Counted from the first letter of the stretch, positions 6,630 to 14,964 are shown. The stretch is DNA of 25,449 nucleotides from an uncultured Senegalimassilia sp. (GCA_934661765.1 CAKUJT010000026.1:1-25449); one strand, 5' to 3'. Made by a program: numbers and translations. The notes: generated from the letters alone by a model not told the origin.

Positions 6630-7556
6630 CTATTCGTCGACGCCCAGATCGCTCAGGTCGTAGGGCGTGGTCTGGTACACGTAGTAGTTCAGCCAGTTCG
6701 TGTACAGCAGCTGCGCGTGCGCGCGCCATGTGCTGACCGGCTCCTGCGTGGGATCGTCGTTGGGGAAGTAGTGGGCCGGAACGGGGACGTCCATGCCCTT
6801 GTTCACGTCGCGCTCGTACTCGGCGCGCAGCGTGCCGGTGTCGTACTCGGGGTGGCCAAACACGAAGAAGTGGCGGCTGTCGGTGCTCTTGGCGATGTAG
6901 ACGCCGGCCTCATCGGACTGCGCGACGATCTCCAGGCGCGGGTCCGCCTCGATGTCCTCGGCGTACACGGTGGTGTGGCGGGAATGCGGCGCCCAGAAGC
7001 GGTCGTCGAATCCGCGCACCAGCGGGCTGGAGGGCTTGAGCACGTCGTGGTTGAACACGCCGGAGAGCTTCTTCGGCAGCTCGTGCTTTTGGATTCCGTA
7101 GTGGTAGAAGATGCCGGCCTGCGCGCCCCAGCAGATATGCAGCGTGGAGTGCACGTTGGTGGTGGACCACTTCATGATGCGGCACAGCTCGTCCCAGTAG
7201 TCGACGTCCTCGAACTCGTGCAGCTCGACGGGCGCGCCGGTGATGATCATGCCGTCGTAGCGGTTGTCTTTGACCTGGTCGAACGAGCGATAGAACGTCT
7301 TCAGGTGCTCTTGGGAGACGTTGCGCGACTCGTGCGAGATGGTATGCAGCAGCTCCACCTCGATCTGCAGCGGGGTGTTGGACAGCTTGCGCATGATCTG
7401 CGTCTCGGTCTCGATCTTCTTCGGCATGAGGTTGAGCAGCAGCACGCGCAGCGGGCGGATGTCCTGATGCATGGCTCGATGCTCGGTCATGACGAAGATG
7501 TTCTCGCTTTCCAGCTGCTCGGTGGCGGGCAGCTGGTCGGGGATCCTGATTGGCAT
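6630..7556 (-). CDS. metA: Homoserine O-acyltransferase (probably acetyl-specific)
   Basis: Activates homoserine by O-acylation, the first committed step to methionine; cytosolic. 308 residues from ATG at 7556, preceded by AAAGGA 7 bases upstream. The longer open frame upstream has no ribosome site. Catalytic residues of the MetA family are in the expected places: C142 in [10 protein letters not shown]235 and E237 in FGHPEYD, with the substrate loop [14 protein letters not shown] around 105-118. Residue 111 is Glu. In characterised MetA proteins E111 gives acetyl-CoA use and Gly gives succinyl-CoA use, so homoserine O-acetyltransferase activity is predicted. A ~220-base leader precedes the gene. 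A small disordered protein follows in the same transcript. Confidence 0.94.
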   Translation of the reverse strand: MPIRIPDQLPATEQLESENIFVMTEHRAMHQDIRPLRVLLLNLMPKKIETETQIMRKLSNTPLQIEVELLHTISHESRNVSQEHLKTFYRSFDQVKDNRYDGMIITGAPVELHEFEDVDYWDELCRIMKWSTTNVHSTLHICWGAQAGIFYHYGIQKHELPKKLSGVFNHDVLKPSSPLVRGFDDRFWAPHSRHTTVYAEDIEADPRLEIVAQSDEAGVYIAKSTDSRHFFVFGHPEYDTGTLRAEYERDVNKGMDVPVPAHYFPNDDPTQEPVSTWRAHAQLLYTNWLNYYVYQTTPYDLSDLGVDE

Positions 7557-7781
7557 GGATCGGTCCTTTCCGGATTGAGCGCCCCGCGCGCTGGCGGGAC
7601 GGGTATGTGCGGTTGCATGCCCGAGTGCGATTGCCGAGACGCCGTCGATGCGCATCGTCTCAAAGCGCGATGCCCTTGCTGCGGCGGTCGGGCTGCGTGC
7701 AGGCTTCGGTCGTGCGGGCGGGCTCGTGCGGGTTGCGGTCGGCATTGCGCCGTTCGCCCTATGAAACTTACCGCCTGCACC

Positions 7782-7790
7782 ATAATATCA
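7782..7790 (-). promoter_or_regulatory. Candidate extended -10 promoter for metA
   Basis: On the minus strand TGA-TATTAT fits the extended -10 pattern; no good -35 box lies upstream. It would give metA a 5' leader of about 220 bases, GC-rich and with short hairpins such as CGGCGCAATGCCG. No known SAM riboswitch consensus could be recognised by eye. Confidence 0.4.
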
Positions 7791-8370
7791 AAGCCTCAGA
7801 ATACCGGGTTATTGGTAAACCAGAAAGCAAGTTATCGCCGCAAGCAAACGCAGCGAGCGAGCCGCTGGTCAGCGGGGCGGTGGGCAACGGGGGGCGGCGA
7901 GGCGCGATAGTTGGCGACGACGGGCCGGGGTTCTGGTCGGCAGGGCGACGCGCAAGTGCCGCTGGCGCGGTGGGTTTGCCGCGCGGTGCGCGGGGTCGGC
8001 GGTAGGCGGGTTCGCAGTGCCGGCCGAGTGTGCGGGGGGGGGGGGATCGCCGTTCTGTGCGCGGTGGCGGGTTGGCGAGGCGGTTCTGGGTGGCAGACGT
8101 CCCCGGCGCAACTGGAGGTCGTCGACTTGATCGAGATCTCAGCGCGGTGCGCGCCCGGCGTTTGGCGGTTTCGCGGTGCCGGCCGAGCGTACGGGCTGAT
8201 ATGGCGGCAGGCCGATGCGGTCAAGTACTGCCACCGGCTTATATAATCCATCGGCAATGCGCAACACCGACAGTGCAAGGCATTGACATTGTTTCGAGCT
8301 GCACTCGTGCTTTTCTCGGCGTTGTCTTTTGGCGCCCGGAACCGTCTCGATGGCGCACTTACCGTGCTCC
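7791..8370. other. G-rich non-coding stretch with decayed direct repeats
   Basis: No convincing gene: the open frames on both strands have low-complexity Arg/Pro/Ala content and no ribosome sites. The plus strand is extremely G-rich, including a run of 12 G at 8034-8045. Two diverged copies of a ~150-base unit can be traced (see the repeat entry). Confidence 0.5.
7925..8197 (+). repeat. Diverged tandem duplication, about 155-base period
   Basis: GCGCGGTGCGCG occurs at 7981 and 8142. GGCGGNTTCGCNGTGCCGGC followed by CGAG occurs at 8005 and 8164 (28 of 32 bases alike over the longer match). TTCTGG followed by a GGCAG block occurs at 7931 and 8084. Offsets of 153-161 bases show a direct duplication with later small indels. 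Confidence 0.6.
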
Positions 8371-8375
8371 CCATC

Positions 8376-8542
8376 TTCTGGGCTCTTTTGCAGAAAATGG
8401 GCCCCAAATTTGACGCCACCCCTGAACTTCTGGGCGGTTTTCGAGGGGTTATTCTGTGCCGAATATTTTTGACCTGGGGAAACGCATGCGTCAGAGGGCG
8501 CTATTCGCTGTTTTCGCTTGCAAAACCGCCCAGAAGTTCGGG
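8376..8542 (+). repeat. Repeat copy A of the accessory-region inverted pair
   Basis: Ordered blocks: TTCTGGGCTCTTTTGCAG (8376-8393), TTCTGGGCGGTTTT (8428-8441), TTTGACCTGGGG (8468-8479), AAAACCGCCCAGAA (8522-8535). Blocks two and four are part of a perfect 18-bp inverted repeat (8424-8441 with 8522-8539). The same blocks, in the same order and with similar spacing, occur on the opposite strand at 10371-10550. Confidence 0.7.
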
Positions 8543-9048
8543 CAACCCCATTGCGGTCGTCTAACCCTCCTACTTGCTTCGCTATCGCTTCCGCGCAAGC
8601 CCCCCCCGTCGCGGGCGATGGCGCATTCGCTTCGTTTCGCTCGGTCGCCGCTCGCGCGGTCCTTTCCGCCCGAGTCCCTCGCGCCGGTTCTTTCCGCCCG
8701 ACCTCGTCATTCCTCGCACGGCTATATTTGAATCCACTGTCCGCCGTGCTGTTGCCTTCGTCCGGGTTCGTCGCTCGATGCCCTGGTTGGTCCACCCAGC
8801 CCGTCCATCGAACTGGCTTCTCTAACTCGAACTCCGTCTGTCGAGCTGGCCCTTTTCTGCTCGAGCTCGCTGCCCGGTGCTCAGTTCTTCCGTCTGGGCC
8901 TCGCCCGTCGTGCTGCTTTCCCTTTCCGAATCCCCATCCCTTGCGTAACTTCGTCTGCCCGAGCCTGCTGCCTGTCGAGCTGGCCGAACCCCATCCTTCG
9001 CCCGGCTTCGTCCGCTTGGACTGTGGTGCCGACCGCGCCGATGGATTC
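8543..9048. other. Pyrimidine-rich non-coding stretch downstream of the PD-(D/E)XK gene
   Basis: No supported gene. The plus strand is C/T-rich, with C8 at 8600-8607, a 27-base tandem pair at 8651-8701 (CTCGCG followed by a TTTCCGCCCGA block), and scattered TCGARCTGG words near 8812, 8853 and 8974. The minus-strand frames here are Arg/Ala/Glu-rich shadows. This is probably decayed or expanded low-complexity DNA. Confidence 0.45.
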
Positions 9049-9987
9049 CTATCGAATATCGAATGCGCTGTTCAGCGTGAATTCGCGCAGAATATCCTGC
9101 TGAACCGCATCGGGCTTGGGAAGGGGCCGTTTCCGCTTGCGGTGCGCGGCGATAGCGGAAGCGGCGTGTTCGAAGCGGACCGGGTCGTCGACTTGCTGCG
9201 CGCGGAGCGAGATCACGCTGATCCCAAGTGACGTCAAGATGGTGGCGCGCGTCTGATCCTCGACGATTTTGCGCTCGTCGCTGTGATGCGCCTTGCTGTC
9301 GTATTCGACCGCAAGATTCCAGCTCGGCCAGAACAGGTCGCAATAAAATTGCCGCACGCCATGCGCCCTTCGCGGGTCTGGCGCGCAAACAGGGTAGTTC
9401 ATCTGCGGTTTCGAAAAGCCAAAGCCTCCCCAGCATGGCGGCATGCAAAGCAGCATGGCCAGCGCGGTCTCCCTTGGGGAGGCCGATCCCTCCGCGATAT
9501 GCGCCAGCGCCTGGCGGGCTTGCGCGATGCCGCGTGCGCCTTTGACGCTCCCGAGAAAGTCGCCGATTTTGTCCTTCGAGGTGAGCGCGGGTTGCTCGAT
9601 CGCTCGTCCGTCGGGCGCGAGGGCGTAGCACCCGCACAGTTCGAAACCGAGTTTGATCAGCTGAAGAAGAGGCAACACGCGCGCCATCTGCAGAAAACAC
9701 AGCTCCGGCGTGCTGCAGAAGATATCGCCCTCGACGTGGACAAGGCCGTTCGGCGGAATCTTCTCGGAAAGGTGGCACGTTATGGAGCCGATGGAGCGCC
9801 GCCTTCGCTGCTCGGTCGCGAGCACGTGAACGGTTCCATCGCCGACTGCGGCGAACCGCTGCGTCAGGCGCGGGGTATCGTATCGCGAGATACCGAAAGC
9901 GGAAGGCGTTTTCGAAGGCGACAATCTCTTAATCTCGGATTGGCTGCGCAGATACCGAAGGGCGGAAGTGTGGGATAAAGCGATCAT
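9049..9987 (-). CDS. AbiEi-like front half with PD-(D/E)XK (DUF559/Vsr-like) end
   Basis: A 312-residue cytosolic protein with no membrane segment. Start ATG at 9987 follows CGAGG 6 bases upstream; the frame continues upstream only through low-complexity sequence. Residues ~40-115 (VHVLATEQRRRRS, then HLSEKIPPNGLVHVEGD and STPELCFLQMARVL) match the layout of AbiEi/DUF559-type proteins of actinomycetes. Residues ~170-265 look like a Vsr/DUF559 nuclease core: E173, D217 in YCDLFWPSWNLAVEYDSK, then D230-S-K232 as the D-x-K, followed by a strand and SLGISVISLRAQQV. Activity is inferred, not shown. No partner toxin gene (AbiEii) is adjacent, and the gene is bracketed by the A and B repeats. It could be a domesticated or orphan defence gene. 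Confidence 0.7.
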   Translation of the reverse strand: MIALSHTSALRYLRSQSEIKRLSPSKTPSAFGISRYDTPRLTQRFAAVGDGTVHVLATEQRRRRSIGSITCHLSEKIPPNGLVHVEGDIFCSTPELCFLQMARVLPLLQLIKLGFELCGCYALAPDGRAIEQPALTSKDKIGDFLGSVKGARGIAQARQALAHIAEGSASPRETALAMLLCMPPCWGGFGFSKPQMNYPVCAPDPRRAHGVRQFYCDLFWPSWNLAVEYDSKAHHSDERKIVEDQTRATILTSLGISVISLRAQQVDDPVRFEHAASAIAAHRKRKRPLPKPDAVQQDILREFTLNSAFDIR

Positions 9988-10370
9988 GGGCGACCTCGTG
10001 TCATCGGCGGGTAGGCGCATCGAGATGCGCATGGGCATTCTTGCAGTGTGATGCCGTCGTCTCGCGAAACCCTTGCCGAGATCTTGCGCAAAGGGGTTGC
10101 GAACCTTGCGAGTATTGCGTCGGCGTGGGTTGCGGCGGGGTCGGCGTGGGCCGCGACGGGCGCCAAAAGCTGCGATGGGCGCCGAAGCGGGCTGCGGCGG
10201 GAGCTGTGGTGGGGAATCGTGAGTTGCGACGTTTCCTAGAATCCGCCACGCCGGCGCGAGCTGTGGTGGGCGGCGAAGCGGGGTGCGGCGCGGGCGTCGA
10301 CGTGGGCCGCGGCGGGCGCCAAAGCAGCTCGCGCCAGGTGTCGCGGACAGCGGTGGGTCGTCGCGGAATC
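9988..10370. other. GC-rich imperfect repeat region upstream of the PD-(D/E)XK gene
   Basis: No gene supported. Imperfect repeats: CGTGGGCCGC followed by CGGGCGCCAAA at 10145 and 10301; GAGCTGTGGTGGG at 10201 and 10258; CGAAGCGGG at 10183 and 10274. The unequal spacing argues against a clean tandem array. Confidence 0.45.
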
Positions 10371-10550
10371 TTCTGGGCGGTTTTGAAGCCATGATTGCGG
10401 GTGCGGTTACTGGAAGTTTATAAAACCCCAGGTCAACGTGTTGGCAGTTTGCCCTCGCAAACATTTTGCCAGACGATGCGAAGGAAAAACCGCCCAGAAC
10501 TCCGGACGGATGTCAAAAACGGGGGCCGAAACCTGCAAAAGCGTCCAGAA
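10371..10550 (-). repeat. Repeat copy B of the accessory-region inverted pair
   Basis: Read on the minus strand from 10550: TTCTGGACGCTTTTGCAG (10550-10533), TTCTGGGCGGTTTT (10499-10486), TTGACCTGGGG (10436-10426), AAAACCGCCCAGAA (10384-10371). Spacing between the first two blocks is 51 (52 in copy A) and between the last two 53 (54 in copy A). GGCCCC and TTTGAC words between blocks one and two are also shared. Clearly homologous to copy A, inverted. Confidence 0.7.
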
Positions 10551-10806
10551 CTCGAGGGGGGGCGGCGAAAATGGCGAACGTGAAAGGGCCTCAGGCGGAG
10601 AAGACGGGGAGAGGCATGGCTGGATATGACTGATACCCCCCCCAGAATATGAGGGACGGCAGATTGCGAACGCGAAAGGGCTCGATGCGGGGAAAGGGTG
10701 ACCAGACGCGGTTGGGAACTGCCGGTTTGCGGGGGGACTTGCTCGCCGTATTCGTGCAGTCCGTGTGAAAATCGCGCAGTAACCCCAGATGGGCACACGT
10801 GCCCCA
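10551..10806. other. Non-coding stretch between repeat B and the rplM promoter
   Basis: No gene supported. Contains C8 at 10636-10643, a G7 run near 10556, and a 14-base inverted repeat GGGCACACGTGCCC (10791-10804) directly ahead of the rplM -35 box, a possible operator. Confidence 0.4.
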
Positions 10807-10836
10807 TTGACTTCGAAGCGGCTGAAACCGTAGACT
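10807..10836 (+). promoter_or_regulatory. Promoter of rplM-rpsI
   Basis: TTGACT (10807-10812) and TAGACT (10831-10836) with an 18-base spacer; TATAAA overlaps just downstream. The transcript would carry a leader of about 180 bases. Confidence 0.6.
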
Positions 10837-10844
10837 ATAAAAGT

Positions 10845-11007
10845 TCGCTTTCAAAAGCCCCGTAAACGCAAGGTGGAGGCAGCGCCAAGAAGGGAAGTCC
10901 AGACCCGACGAAGCGCGCCGGCGTAGGAAACCGGCAGCATACAGACTTGCACTTTTGAAAAACGACACCCTGTGCGCTGTGGTCGCACAGCGTAACAGGA
11001 AGGACAT
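10845..11007 (+). promoter_or_regulatory. Structured 5' leader of rplM-rpsI
   Basis: The leader contains GCCGG with CCGGC (around 10917-10934) and a 7-bp hairpin CTGTGCG/CGCACAG (10970-10976 with 10984-10990) ending about 18 bases before the GGAGG ribosome site. Ribosomal-protein operons often use such leaders for autoregulation; which protein binds here is unknown. Confidence 0.4.
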
Positions 11008-11019
11008 GGAGGAAAAACA

Positions 11020-11454
11020 GTGAAGACGTATCACGCTAAGCCTCATGAAGTTGAGCGCAAATGGTACATCATCGACGCTGAGGATCAGGTCCTCGGCCGT
11101 GTTGCCACCAAGGCCGCTACCCTTCTGAAGGGCAAGCACAAGCCGCAGTACACGCCGCACGTGGACACCGGCGACTTCGTGATCATCATCAACGCGGACA
11201 AGGTTCGCGTGACCGGCACGAAGGAGCTGAACAAGGTCTACTACCATCACACCGGTCATCCGGGCGGACTGAAGTCTGAGACCTTCGCCGAGGCCATGGC
11301 CAAGCATCCCGAGCGCGTCATCGAGCATGCTGTCAAGGGCATGCTGCCGAAGAACACGCTGGGCCGCAAGCAGGGCATGAAGCTGAAGGTTTACGCTGGT
11401 GCCGAGCACCCGCATATGGCTCAGAAGCCGACCGAGATCAAGATGGAGGGCTAA
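11020..11454 (+). CDS. rplM: 50S ribosomal protein L13
   Basis: Large-subunit ribosomal protein that binds 23S rRNA early in assembly. 144 residues, normal length. The GTG start at 11020 follows TGGAGGAAAAACA. The N-terminus [19 protein letters not shown], the [18 protein letters not shown] segment and the C-terminal [20 protein letters not shown] are characteristic of L13. rpsI follows after 3 bases, the usual rplM-rpsI pair. Confidence 0.98.
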   Translation: MKTYHAKPHEVERKWYIIDAEDQVLGRVATKAATLLKGKHKPQYTPHVDTGDFVIIINADKVRVTGTKELNKVYYHHTGHPGGLKSETFAEAMAKHPERVIEHAVKGMLPKNTLGRKQGMKLKVYAGAEHPHMAQKPTEIKMEG

Positions 11455-11457
11455 ACC

Positions 11458-11850
11458 ATGGCGAATGAAGCATTGTACTACGGCACCGGTCGTCGTAAGA
11501 ACGCTGTCGCTCGCGTGCGCCTCGTTCCCGGCACCGGCAAGGTGACCGTTAACGGTCGCGATGGCAAGGAGTACTTCGGCCGCGAGGCTCTGCTCGACTA
11601 TGCCAAGACCCCGTTCAAGGTCACGGATACCCAGGATCACTTCGACGTGCTCGCCCGCATCGACGGCGGCGGCATCTCGGGTCAGGCCGGCGCTCTGCGT
11701 CACGGCATCTCCCGTGCCCTGCTGGCAGCTGGCGACTACCGCGCCGAGCTGAAGAAGGCTGGCTTCCTGACGCGCGACGCTCGTATGGTCGAGCGCAAGA
11801 AGTACGGTCTGAAGAAGGCCCGCAAGCGCCCGCAGTTCAGCAAGCGCTAA
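11458..11850 (+). CDS. rpsI: 30S ribosomal protein S9
   Basis: Small-subunit protein whose C-terminal tail reaches the P-site tRNA. 130 residues. Start ATG at 11458; the ribosome site GGAGGG lies inside the end of rplM, so translation is probably coupled. The [21 protein letters not shown] start, the [20 protein letters not shown] core and the basic end [16 protein letters not shown], with its terminal SKR, are diagnostic. Confidence 0.98.
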   Translation: MANEALYYGTGRRKNAVARVRLVPGTGKVTVNGRDGKEYFGREALLDYAKTPFKVTDTQDHFDVLARIDGGGISGQAGALRHGISRALLAAGDYRAELKKAGFLTRDARMVERKKYGLKKARKRPQFSKR

Positions 11851-11893
11851 GGTTTGTTTACTTTGGCTGCGCCACGCGTGGCCATGCAAGCCT

Positions 11894-11929
11894 GGAAAGC
11901 CCGTTCCGCGAAAGCGGGGCGGGCTTTCC
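11894..11929 (+). terminator. Stem-loop after rpsI
   Basis: GGAAAGCCCGTTCCGC and GCGGGGCGGGCTTTCC pair over 16 positions (two G-U) around a GAAA tetraloop, 43 bases after the rpsI stop. The T-run is poor (CGCGTTGTTGG), but position and strength suggest termination. A 12-base palindrome GCCACGCGTGGC precedes it at 11871-11882. Confidence 0.7.
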
Positions 11930-12280
11930 GCGTTGTTGGGGGATTTTGAGCCCGGATGCGGGACCTCCGGGCGCGTTATCGAGGCTTTTGCTGTAGCCGC
12001 GCCGCCGGCCTTCTGCGCCGCGAAAGACCATTGGCTTCCAATGCGTAGTGCTATCGATGGTGTAAAAGCCGCCGGCGTATTCGGCGCTTCCGTAACGAAA
12101 CGTTCCATACGCGGAAAACTGCCGGAAACATAGCGCCGGTACCGTAAGTTACAGCAAGTTGACGTGCTGCTTGCCGGTGCAAGATGCTAAGCTACGAGAG
12201 TTGACTAGTTCGCTAGCCTATAGCTTGCAGTGGCAAGGGAAACGCGCGTCTGAAAGGTAACTATGAAGGAGCTCACGCCT
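11930..12280. other. Upstream region of the glutamine synthetase gene
   Basis: No gene. Contains TTGACG (12159) and TTGACT (12201) without well-spaced -10 partners, nested short inverted repeats (AAGCTA at 12189 with TAGCTT at 12221, CTAG-TTCG-CTAG at 12205-12216), and CATTGG-CTT-CCAATG near 12029. Nitrogen-linked control is plausible, but no known operator was recognised. Confidence 0.35.
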
Positions 12281-14371
12281 ATGTCGAAAATTCCTGAGAT
12301 CTACGGCTCGATGGTGTTCAACGAGCACACGATGCAGGAGCGACTGCCATCTGCAACGTATAAAGACTTGATGAAGACCATCAAGAAGGGCGAGCCTTTG
12401 AACCTTGAGGTCGCCAACGTCGTTGCCCATGCCATGAAGGAATGGGCTATCGAAAAGGGCGCCACGCACTACACGCACTGGTTCCAGCCCCTTTCCGGCA
12501 TCACCTCCGAGAAGCATGACAGCTTCCTCGATCCCACCGGCGATGGCCGCGCCATTATGAGCTTCTCCGGCAAGGAGCTCATCCAGGGCGAGCCCGACGC
12601 CTCCAGCTTCCCGTCCGGCGGCCTGCGCGCAACCTTCGAGGCCCGCGGCTATACGGCGTGGGACCCCACCAGCTACGCGTTCATCAAAGACGAGGTGCTG
12701 TGCATCCCCACCGCGTTCTGCAGCTACACCGGCGAGGCGCTTGACAAGAAGACCCCGCTGCTGCGTTCCATGAGCGCTATCGACGAGCAGGCCAAGCGCG
12801 TGCTGGCGCTGTTCGGCGAGACCGCCGACCGCGTGATCACCACCGTCGGCGCCGAGCAGGAGTACTTCCTGATCAGCGAGAAGGATTACGCAAAGCGCTC
12901 CGACCTCATCATGACGGGCCGCACGCTGTTCGGCTACTCCCCGCTGAAGGGCCAGGAGCTCGAGGAGCATTACTTCGGCGCCATCCGCCCCACGGTCAAC
13001 GAGTTCATGAAGGAGCTCGACAACGAGCTGTGGAAGCTGGGCGTGTCGGCCAAGACCAAGCATAACGAGGTCGCCCCCGCGCAGCATGAGCTGGCACCGC
13101 TTTACACCAACGGCAACCGCGCCATCGACGAGAACCTCCTGACCATGGAGAAGATGCGCCTGCTGGCAAGCCATTACGGTCTGGTGTGCCTGCAGCATGA
13201 GAAGCCGTTCGAGGGCATTAACGGTTCCGGCAAGCATAACAACTGGTCCATCTCCGCCGGCAAGACCAACTTCCTGGATCCCGGCGAGACCCCCATGGAC
13301 AACCTGCGCTTCCTGGTGTTCCTCACCGGCGTCATCCAGGCCGTCGACGACTACCAGGAGCTCCTGCGCATGACCGTGGCCTCTTGCGGCAACGATCATC
13401 GTCTGGGCGCCAACGAGGCCCCGCCGGCCATCGTGTCCATCTTCCTGGGCGACGAGCTGGGCGCCATCGTGGACGCGCTGGTTGACGATCATGAGTACAC
13501 CTCTGCGGAAAAGGTGGCCGTCGACCTGGGCGTTGCGGTTCTGCCGAATTTCCTCAAGGACAACACCGACCGTAACCGTACCAGCCCCTTCGCCTTCACC
13601 GGCAACAAGTTCGAGTTCCGCATGCCGGGCTCTGCGGTGAACCTGGCCGACTGCAACATGGTGCTCAACACCGCCATGGCCAAGTCGCTGAAGGACTTCG
13701 CCGACGCCATGGAAGGCAAGTCCGGCGACGAGTTCGAGTCCGCCGCCATCGCCTACATCAAGGAGACGCTGAAGAAGCACCAGCGCATCATCTTCAACGG
13801 CAACGGTTACTCCGACGAGTGGCCCGCCGAGGCCGAGCGCCGCGGCCTGGCCAACAACCGCACCACCGCCGATGCGCTGCCGGCCTACGTTGCGGAGAAG
13901 AGCATCAAGCTGTTCGAGGAGTTCAACGTGCTCACCGAGGTGGAGGCTCGCAGCCGCTACGAGGTGAAGCTGGAGAAGTACACGAAGCTCATGAACATCG
14001 AGGTCCGTACGATGAAGCGCATGACGCGCCGTACGTTCCTGCCGGCCATCAACAAGTACGCCACGCTCGTTGCCAACGAGATCAACGAGATGAAGGCCGC
14101 TTGCGCCGGTATCGACACCTCGGTGCAGGATCAGCTGCTCAACACGGTGGTCGACGGCATCAAGGAGATCAACGACGCCCTGAACGAGCTGCATGCCGCA
14201 CACCTGGCCATTCGCGACCTGGCCGACGAGCAGGAGAAGGCCAACAAGTACGCGCACGAGATCGTCCCGATGATGGAGCGCCTGCGTGCGGGCGTGGATG
14301 CCATGGAGATCGTGGTCGCTCACGACCTGTGGCCCGTCCCCACGTACAACGACATCCTGTTCTATTGCTAG
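12281..14371 (+). CDS. glnN: Glutamine synthetase, type III
   Basis: Makes glutamine from glutamate, ammonia and ATP; cytosolic. 696 residues from ATG at 12281, which follows AAGGAG at 9 bases. An ATG at 12263 would add 6 residues and is a possible alternative. The length and sequence are those of GSIII, much longer than type I (about 450). Catalytic and metal-binding blocks are visible: GAEQEYFLI (190-198), [10 protein letters not shown] (261-270), [10 protein letters not shown] (314-323), then [10 protein letters not shown] and the Arg-containing [20 protein letters not shown]. The last ~150 residues form the GSIII-specific helical tail. Upstream lies rpsI, and a terminator follows, so it is a single-gene unit. 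Confidence 0.95.
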   Translation: MSKIPEIYGSMVFNEHTMQERLPSATYKDLMKTIKKGEPLNLEVANVVAHAMKEWAIEKGATHYTHWFQPLSGITSEKHDSFLDPTGDGRAIMSFSGKELIQGEPDASSFPSGGLRATFEARGYTAWDPTSYAFIKDEVLCIPTAFCSYTGEALDKKTPLLRSMSAIDEQAKRVLALFGETADRVITTVGAEQEYFLISEKDYAKRSDLIMTGRTLFGYSPLKGQELEEHYFGAIRPTVNEFMKELDNELWKLGVSAKTKHNEVAPAQHELAPLYTNGNRAIDENLLTMEKMRLLASHYGLVCLQHEKPFEGINGSGKHNNWSISAGKTNFLDPGETPMDNLRFLVFLTGVIQAVDDYQELLRMTVASCGNDHRLGANEAPPAIVSIFLGDELGAIVDALVDDHEYTSAEKVAVDLGVAVLPNFLKDNTDRNRTSPFAFTGNKFEFRMPGSAVNLADCNMVLNTAMAKSLKDFADAMEGKSGDEFESAAIAYIKETLKKHQRIIFNGNGYSDEWPAEAERRGLANNRTTADALPAYVAEKSIKLFEEFNVLTEVEARSRYEVKLEKYTKLMNIEVRTMKRMTRRTFLPAINKYATLVANEINEMKAACAGIDTSVQDQLLNTVVDGIKEINDALNELHAAHLAIRDLADEQEKANKYAHEIVPMMERLRAGVDAMEIVVAHDLWPVPTYNDILFYC

Positions 14372-14395
14372 CAAACGGGATTCAGCCGGAATGCG

Positions 14396-14426
14396 AAGGA
14401 AGCCGCCCACGGGCGGCTTCCTTTTT
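14396..14426 (+). terminator. Terminator after the glutamine synthetase gene
   Basis: AAGGAAGCCGCCC (14396-14408) and GGGCGGCTTCCTT (14411-14423) form a 12-13-bp stem with a tiny loop, followed by TTT on the plus strand. Strong intrinsic terminator, possibly working in both directions toward dtd. Confidence 0.9.
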
Positions 14427-14517
14427 GCGTTGGATTGGAGGGATGAAGCTGAAACGGTGGCGCATCGCGAAAGCGCCTGGAATAGCCTTATGCGCGTCAA
14501 GATCGGCTTCGCGAGCT

Positions 14518-14964
14518 CTATAGCTGATCGGTGTCCAGCCAGATGGTGAAGGGGCCGTCGTTGATCAGGCTGACCTGCATCATGGCGCCGAAGCGGCCGG
14601 TTTCCACGTGCGGCACGTCTTGGCGGGCGCGCTCGACGAACTGCTCGTAAAGGCGTTCGGCCTGGTCGGGTGCGCCGGCGCCGGTGAACGAGGGTCGGTT
14701 GCCCTTCTTGCAGTTGGCGTACAGCGTGAACTGCGACACGATGAGCACCTGGCCGTCCACGTCGGCAAGTGAGCGGTTCGTCTTGCCGTTCTCGTCCTCG
14801 AAGATGCGCAGCTTGAAGATCTTGCCCCACAGCCGTTCGATCTGCTCGGGGCCGTCGTCTGCCCCCACGCCCAGCAGAATCAGGTACCCGCGCTCGCACG
14901 AACCCGTCGTTTCGCCATCGATATCAACCTGCGCACGCGTCACACGCTGCACCAAAGCCCGCAT
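14518..14964 (-). CDS. dtd: D-aminoacyl-tRNA deacylase
   Basis: Removes D-amino acids wrongly attached to tRNA; cytosolic homodimer. 148 residues, the normal length. Start ATG at 14964 follows AAGGAGG, an excellent ribosome site. The N-terminus [18 protein letters not shown], the catalytic [17 protein letters not shown] segment with its threonine, and the C-terminal block [10 protein letters not shown] define the family; the usual GPVT cross-subunit motif reads GPFT here. It lies 63 bases downstream of the membrane LuxR gene on the same strand, so read-through is possible, but its strong own ribosome site and different role suggest independence. Confidence 0.95.
   Translation of the reverse strand: MRALVQRVTRAQVDIDGETTGSCERGYLILLGVGADDGPEQIERLWGKIFKLRIFEDENGKTNRSLADVDGQVLIVSQFTLYANCKKGNRPSFTGAGAPDQAERLYEQFVERARQDVPHVETGRFGAMMQVSLINDGPFTIWLDTDQL

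Noticed and set aside
7832..8795. Long minus-strand open frames (195 and 218 residues) in the accessory region
   Set aside because: Low-complexity Arg/Pro/Ala content, no ribosome sites, frames run through the G12 run and repeat blocks, and no recognisable domain. High GC favours such spurious frames.
7925..10345. CRISPR array or integron-like attC array in the repeat-rich accessory region
   Set aside because: Repeats are few, imperfect and unevenly spaced, no spacers of constant size exist, and no cas or integrase gene is present.
8376..10550. Classical insertion sequence or transposon bounded by copies A and B
   Set aside because: No transposase gene between the repeats and no target-site duplication visible at the outer ends; left open as a non-autonomous or intergenic repeat.
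10845..11007. RNase P RNA in the rplM leader
   Set aside because: AAGTCC-like words occur, but the stretch is far too short and lacks the conserved RNase P core.
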